A DNA stretch of 8,347 bases from an uncultured Sphingomonas sp. (GTDB lineage: Bacteria; Pseudomonadota; Alphaproteobacteria; Sphingomonadales; Sphingomonadaceae), in NCBI GenBank assembly GCA_946886645.1, contig CAMPIY010000074.1, positions 1-8,347 of the forward strand, in the 5' to 3' direction. Each line of letters starts with the position of its first letter. Positions within the stretch are counted from its first letter, which is position 1. Positions 5,586 to 8,347 of the stretch are shown piece after piece. Position numbers and translations under genes: made by a program. Under the pieces are notes generated by a model, which saw nothing but the letters and a program-made list of their open reading frames with translations, searched no databases and was not told the DNA's origin.

Positions 5586-5610
5586 AACGCCCGGGCCGCA
5601 GGGGAGTTTC
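5586..5610 (-). promoter_or_regulatory. EcfG-like promoter candidate for the secreted-protein gene
   Basis: On the minus strand, GAAAC (5610-5606), a 16-base spacer and CGTT (5589-5586) match the EcfG consensus except for A in place of the second G, the same deviation as the candidate at 2182. A transcript start near 5579 would leave a leader of about 25 bases with the GAGGAGGAG ribosome-binding site. It lies in the divergent gap shared with the transaldolase gene. Confidence 0.3.
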
Positions 5611-5655
5611 TTGTCATGGGCGTCGCGGGCGGACGACCGAACCAGCGGAGATACG

Positions 5656-6783
5656 ATGATGGGAAAGCTGAACGACCTGGAACATGCGGGGCAGGCGGTG
5701 TGGCTCGATTTCCTCGACCGGCAATTCCTCGCCGGTGGCGGGTTTGGAAAGCTGGTGGAGGAGGACGGGGTGACCGGGGTCACGTCCAACCCGTCGATCT
5801 TCGAGAAGGCCATCGGTCATGGCAGCGACTATGACGAGGGGCTCGCCGCGTTCGACCGGGCAAACCCCGACGCGTCCGCCATCCATCGCTACGAGGCCAT
5901 GGCGATCGAGGATTTGCGGATGGCCTGCGACATCTTGCGTCCCGTCTACGACCGGCTGGGCGGCAAAGACGGCTATGCCAGCCTGGAGGTGTCGCCCTAC
6001 CTCGCCGACGACACCGACGGGACGATCGCCCAGGCGACCGACTATTGGCGCCGGGTCGACCGGCCGAACCTGATGATCAAGATTCCCGGAACCCGCGCCG
6101 GGGCGCCGGCCATCGCCGCTTCGATCGCCGAGGGGATCAACATCAATGTGACGCTGCTGTTCGGGCTCGGCGCCTATCAGATGGTCGCCGAGGCCCATGC
6201 CTCGGGCCTGGAGGAGCGCGTTCGCCGGGGGCTTCCGATCGACAAGATCGCCGGAATCGCCAGCTTCTTCGTCAGCCGGATCGACACCGCCATCGACCAG
6301 GAAATCGACCGGCGGGTGGAGGCCGGCGACCCTGAGGCTGAGGCGCTGAAGACGCTTCGCGGCAAGGTCGCCATCGCCAACGCCAAGGCGGCCTACCAAT
6401 GGTATCTGGAGTTCATCGCATCGGACCGCTGGCAGGCGCTGGCGGCAAAGGGGGCGATGCCGCAGCGGCTGCTGTGGGCGTCGACCGGCACCAAGGACCC
6501 GGCCTATCCCGACACGCTCTATATCGACTCGCTGATCGGCCCGGACACGGTCAGCACCATGCCGGTGAAGACGATGGACGCATTCCGTGACCATGGCGTG
6601 GTGGAGCCGACACTGACCCGCGACGTCGATGACGCGCGCCGCATCCTCGCGGAGACGGAACGGCTTGGGCTCAAGCTCGACGAGGTCACCGACCGGCTCG
6701 TCGACGAAGGGGTCGCGGCGTTCGCCAAATCCTTCGACACGCTGATCGCCGCCATTGCCCAAAAGCATCCGGCGACCGCATAA
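5656..6783 (+). CDS. tal: Transaldolase (long, type 2-like)
   Basis: This pentose phosphate pathway enzyme moves a dihydroxyacetone unit between sugar phosphates (sedoheptulose 7-phosphate plus glyceraldehyde 3-phosphate to erythrose 4-phosphate plus fructose 6-phosphate). The 375-residue product has the family's early TSNPSIF motif (43-49), EVSPYLADDTDGT, the Schiff-base lysine K142 in MIKIPGTRAG, NVTLLFG, and LLWASTGTKDPAYPDTLYID followed by IGPDTVSTMP. This length and these motifs fit the about 370-residue group seen in actinobacteria and alphaproteobacteria, not the about 315-residue TalB form. Two adjacent ATGs (5656 and 5659) follow GGAG at 5647-5650; either could be used. A longer in-frame extension to 5515 would run over the divergent gene and is rejected. 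The gnd gene follows 27 bases later, so the two probably form an operon. Confidence 0.95.
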   Translation: MMGKLNDLEHAGQAVWLDFLDRQFLAGGGFGKLVEEDGVTGVTSNPSIFEKAIGHGSDYDEGLAAFDRANPDASAIHRYEAMAIEDLRMACDILRPVYDRLGGKDGYASLEVSPYLADDTDGTIAQATDYWRRVDRPNLMIKIPGTRAGAPAIAASIAEGININVTLLFGLGAYQMVAEAHASGLEERVRRGLPIDKIAGIASFFVSRIDTAIDQEIDRRVEAGDPEAEALKTLRGKVAIANAKAAYQWYLEFIASDRWQALAAKGAMPQRLLWASTGTKDPAYPDTLYIDSLIGPDTVSTMPVKTMDAFRDHGVVEPTLTRDVDDARRILAETERLGLKLDEVTDRLVDEGVAAFAKSFDTLIAAIAQKHPATA

Positions 6784-6810
6784 GCTCCAGCCGATATTTC
6801 GGAGACGCAG

Positions 6811-7797
6811 ATGAAGATCGGAATGATCGGCCTTGGCCGTATGGGCGCCAACATCTCCCGCCGGCTGATGCGCGGCGGGCATGAGGTCGTCGCCTACGAC
6901 CGGAACGCCGAAGCCGTTGCCGACGTGGCCAAGGATGGCGCGGTGGCGGCGGACAGCCTGGCCGACATGGCCGCCAGGCTCGACAGCCCGGCCATCTTCT
7001 GGGTGATGCTTCCCGCCGGCCCGCCCACAGAAGGGACGATCGAGCAAATCGCCGGGCTGGCGAAGCAGGGCGACATCGTCATCGACGGCGGCAACAGCTT
7101 CTATAAGGACGACATCCGCCGCTCGAAGGCGCTGGCCGAACATGGGCTTCGCTATGTCGATGTCGGGACGTCCGGCGGCGTCTGGGGGCTGGAGCGCGGC
7201 TATTGCATGATGATTGGCGGCGACAGGGAGACCGTCACGTTGCTCGATCCAATCTTCGACACGCTGGCGCCGGGCCACGGCACCATCCCGCGCACCCCCA
7301 ACCGGCTGGAGCATGAGGGAGAGGACCCGCGGGCGGAGAAGGGCTATATCCATGCCGGCGCGGCGGGCGCGGGGCACTTCGTCAAGATGGTCCACAACGG
7401 CATCGAATATGGCCTGATGCAGGCCTATGCCGAGGGCTTCGACGTGCTGAAGGGCAAGGCGTCGGAAGCGCTGCCCGAGGACGAAAGGTTCGACCTCAAT
7501 CTCACCGACATCGCCGAAGTGTGGCGGCGGGGAAGCGTCATCTCCTCCTGGCTGCTCGACCTGTCGGCCGCGGCGCTGGCGAAGGACCAGATGCTCGAGC
7601 AGTTCACCGGCAACGTCGCCGACAGCGGCGAGGGCCGATGGACGATCGAGGCCGCGATGGAGGAAGCGATTCCGGTCTACGTCCTCTCCGCCGCCCTCTA
7701 CGCCCGCTACAGGAGCCGGGTGGAGCATACGTTCGGCGACAAGCTGCTGTCGGCGATGCGCTTCGGATTCGGCGGCCATGTGGAGATACCGCAATGA
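6811..7797 (+). CDS. gnd: 6-phosphogluconate dehydrogenase, decarboxylating, short type
   Basis: This enzyme oxidises and decarboxylates 6-phosphogluconate to ribulose 5-phosphate. At 328 residues it is the short form (the classical form is about 470), lacking the long C-terminal repeat. The Rossmann motif is GLGRMG (7-12), and the second strand ends in Asp (AYDRN, D30). Asp there usually favours NAD, whereas the classical NADP form has NRT, so NAD use is inferred. Further motifs are [10 protein letters not shown] (92-101), GTSGG (119-123), and [10 protein letters not shown] with catalytic K192, N196 and E199. GGAGA at 6801-6805 precedes the ATG by 5 bases. The stop overlaps the start of the DUF2200 gene by ATGA. 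With tal immediately upstream, this unit covers oxidative and non-oxidative branches; no zwf or pgl is present in the window. Confidence 0.95.
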   Translation: MKIGMIGLGRMGANISRRLMRGGHEVVAYDRNAEAVADVAKDGAVAADSLADMAARLDSPAIFWVMLPAGPPTEGTIEQIAGLAKQGDIVIDGGNSFYKDDIRRSKALAEHGLRYVDVGTSGGVWGLERGYCMMIGGDRETVTLLDPIFDTLAPGHGTIPRTPNRLEHEGEDPRAEKGYIHAGAAGAGHFVKMVHNGIEYGLMQAYAEGFDVLKGKASEALPEDERFDLNLTDIAEVWRRGSVISSWLLDLSAAALAKDQMLEQFTGNVADSGEGRWTIEAAMEEAIPVYVLSAALYARYRSRVEHTFGDKLLSAMRFGFGGHVEIPQ

Positions 7798-8147
7798 CGA
7801 TCGACCGCGTCCGCAAGATGAGCTTCGCCAGCGTCTATCCGCACTATGTCGCCAAGGCGGAGAAGAAAGGGCGGGCCAAGGCGGAAGTGGACGAGGTCAT
7901 CCGCTGGCTGACCGGCTATTCCGATGCCCAGATGGCGGAGGTCATGGAGCAGCGCACCGACTTCGAAACCTTCTTCGCCGAGGCGCCGAAGCTCAATCCC
8001 AACCGTACGCTCATCAAGGGCGTCATCTGCGGCTACCGCGTCGAGGAGATCGAGGAGCCGCTGATGCGCGAGGTCCGCTACCTCGACAAGCTGATCGACG
8101 AATTGGCGAAGGGACGGAAGATGGAGAAGATTCTTCGGACAGCGTGA
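7794..8147 (+). CDS. DUF2200 family protein
   Basis: The 117-residue, charged, apparently cytosolic protein matches DUF2200 along its whole length: [82 protein letters not shown] and MEKILR. No biochemical function is established for the family, and I see no catalytic motif. The ATG overlaps the gnd stop (ATGA) and has GGAGA inside gnd 7 bases upstream, so it is translationally coupled to gnd. No strong terminator follows; TGAATG / CGTTCA (8161-8177) is only a weak hairpin without a U-run. Confidence 0.92.
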   Translation: MTIDRVRKMSFASVYPHYVAKAEKKGRAKAEVDEVIRWLTGYSDAQMAEVMEQRTDFETFFAEAPKLNPNRTLIKGVICGYRVEEIEEPLMREVRYLDKLIDELAKGRKMEKILRTA

Positions 8148-8325
8148 GGCCGTCAGGGAGTGAATGTCCTTCGTTCATCTTCGATTCCCGTGACGTCGAT
8201 CCAGTCGCTGCCGCGCCGGTCGGCCGGCACCCGCCATCTCTTCGCGCTGCTCCCGCGAATGCTCCCTTCTGCTCGGTGGCTCGGTCGCTAACCTCGTCGT
8301 AACCGTCTCGGTGTAGCGTTGTGCA

Positions 8326-8347
8326 ATGGCCGCTCCGCTGAAAACCG
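8326..8347 (+). CDS. Possible start of a further gene, cut by window edge
   Basis: An ATG at 8326 opens a frame reading MAAPLKT before the window ends. It follows about 180 non-coding bases, as a new gene would, but no clear ribosome-binding site precedes it and seven residues identify nothing. The gap 8148-8325 holds no other coding frame I can support. Confidence 0.25.

Noticed and set aside
5614..7794. 726-codon open frame on the minus strand, the longest uninterrupted frame in the window
   Set aside because: Its codons are the exact reverse complements of the tal and gnd codons, which happen to lie in the same frame. It stays open because those genes lack TTA, CTA and TCA codons, and the product shows no family motifs. 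tal and gnd are unmistakable.
8161..8177. TGAATG / CGTTCA hairpin as the terminator of the tal-gnd-DUF2200 unit
   Set aside because: The stem is 6 bp with one G-T pair and lacks a proper U-run.
8190..8347. Minus-strand frame entering from the right edge (reading AIAQRYTE and on)
   Set aside because: It turns into an Arg-rich sequence without motifs and ends close to the DUF2200 gene; no support as a real gene end.
1..8347. Mobile element, defence system or CRISPR array
   Set aside because: No direct-repeat arrays, transposase or integrase motifs, or composition breaks were seen; the genes look like ordinary chromosomal neighbours.

Overview
This is a GC-rich, densely coding stretch of what looks like an alphaproteobacterial chromosome, most likely of the order Sphingomonadales. 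The inference rests on high third-position GC, the mix of small families (DUF2171, glycine-zipper 2TM, KTSC, DUF2200) and candidate promoters of the GGAAC-N16-CGTT type used by the alphaproteobacterial general-stress sigma factor EcfG. I see no tRNA, rRNA, CRISPR array, transposase, integrase or attachment site.

Layout. (1) Minus strand, 1-1481: most of homogentisate 1,2-dioxygenase (hmgA, cut by the left edge), preceded by a 66-residue glycine-run membrane protein gene whose rho-independent terminator abuts the hmgA GTG start. (2) Plus strand, 1610-3804: a small lipoprotein, a DUF2171 protein, a membrane-anchored thermonuclease-like protein with no clear start codon, and a class I polyphosphate kinase 2. 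(3) Minus strand, 5554-3801: a secreted Trp-rich small protein, a KTSC-domain protein, a hemerythrin-like (HHE) protein and an exported Arg/Tyr-rich glycine-zipper protein. This block converges on ppk2, and the two stop codons overlap. (4) Plus strand, 5656-8147: transaldolase, short-type 6-phosphogluconate dehydrogenase and a DUF2200 gene, the last overlapping its predecessor by ATGA. After about 180 non-coding bases, an ATG at 8326 may begin another gene.

How the genes may work together. Transaldolase and 6-phosphogluconate dehydrogenase belong to the pentose phosphate pathway. PPK2 exchanges phosphate between polyphosphate and nucleotides. The middle of the window is mostly small envelope or stress-type proteins. 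A divergent pair of EcfG-like promoters at 1521-1578, plus two weaker sites near 2182 and 5586, suggests that part of the window belongs to the general stress response. This is inference from motif matches by eye.

I found no clearly new multi-gene system. The points most worth a second look are the divergent stress promoters, the terminator that overlaps the presumed hmgA ribosome-binding site, the missing start codon of the thermonuclease gene, and the terminator hairpin embedded in the 3' coding end of ppk2.
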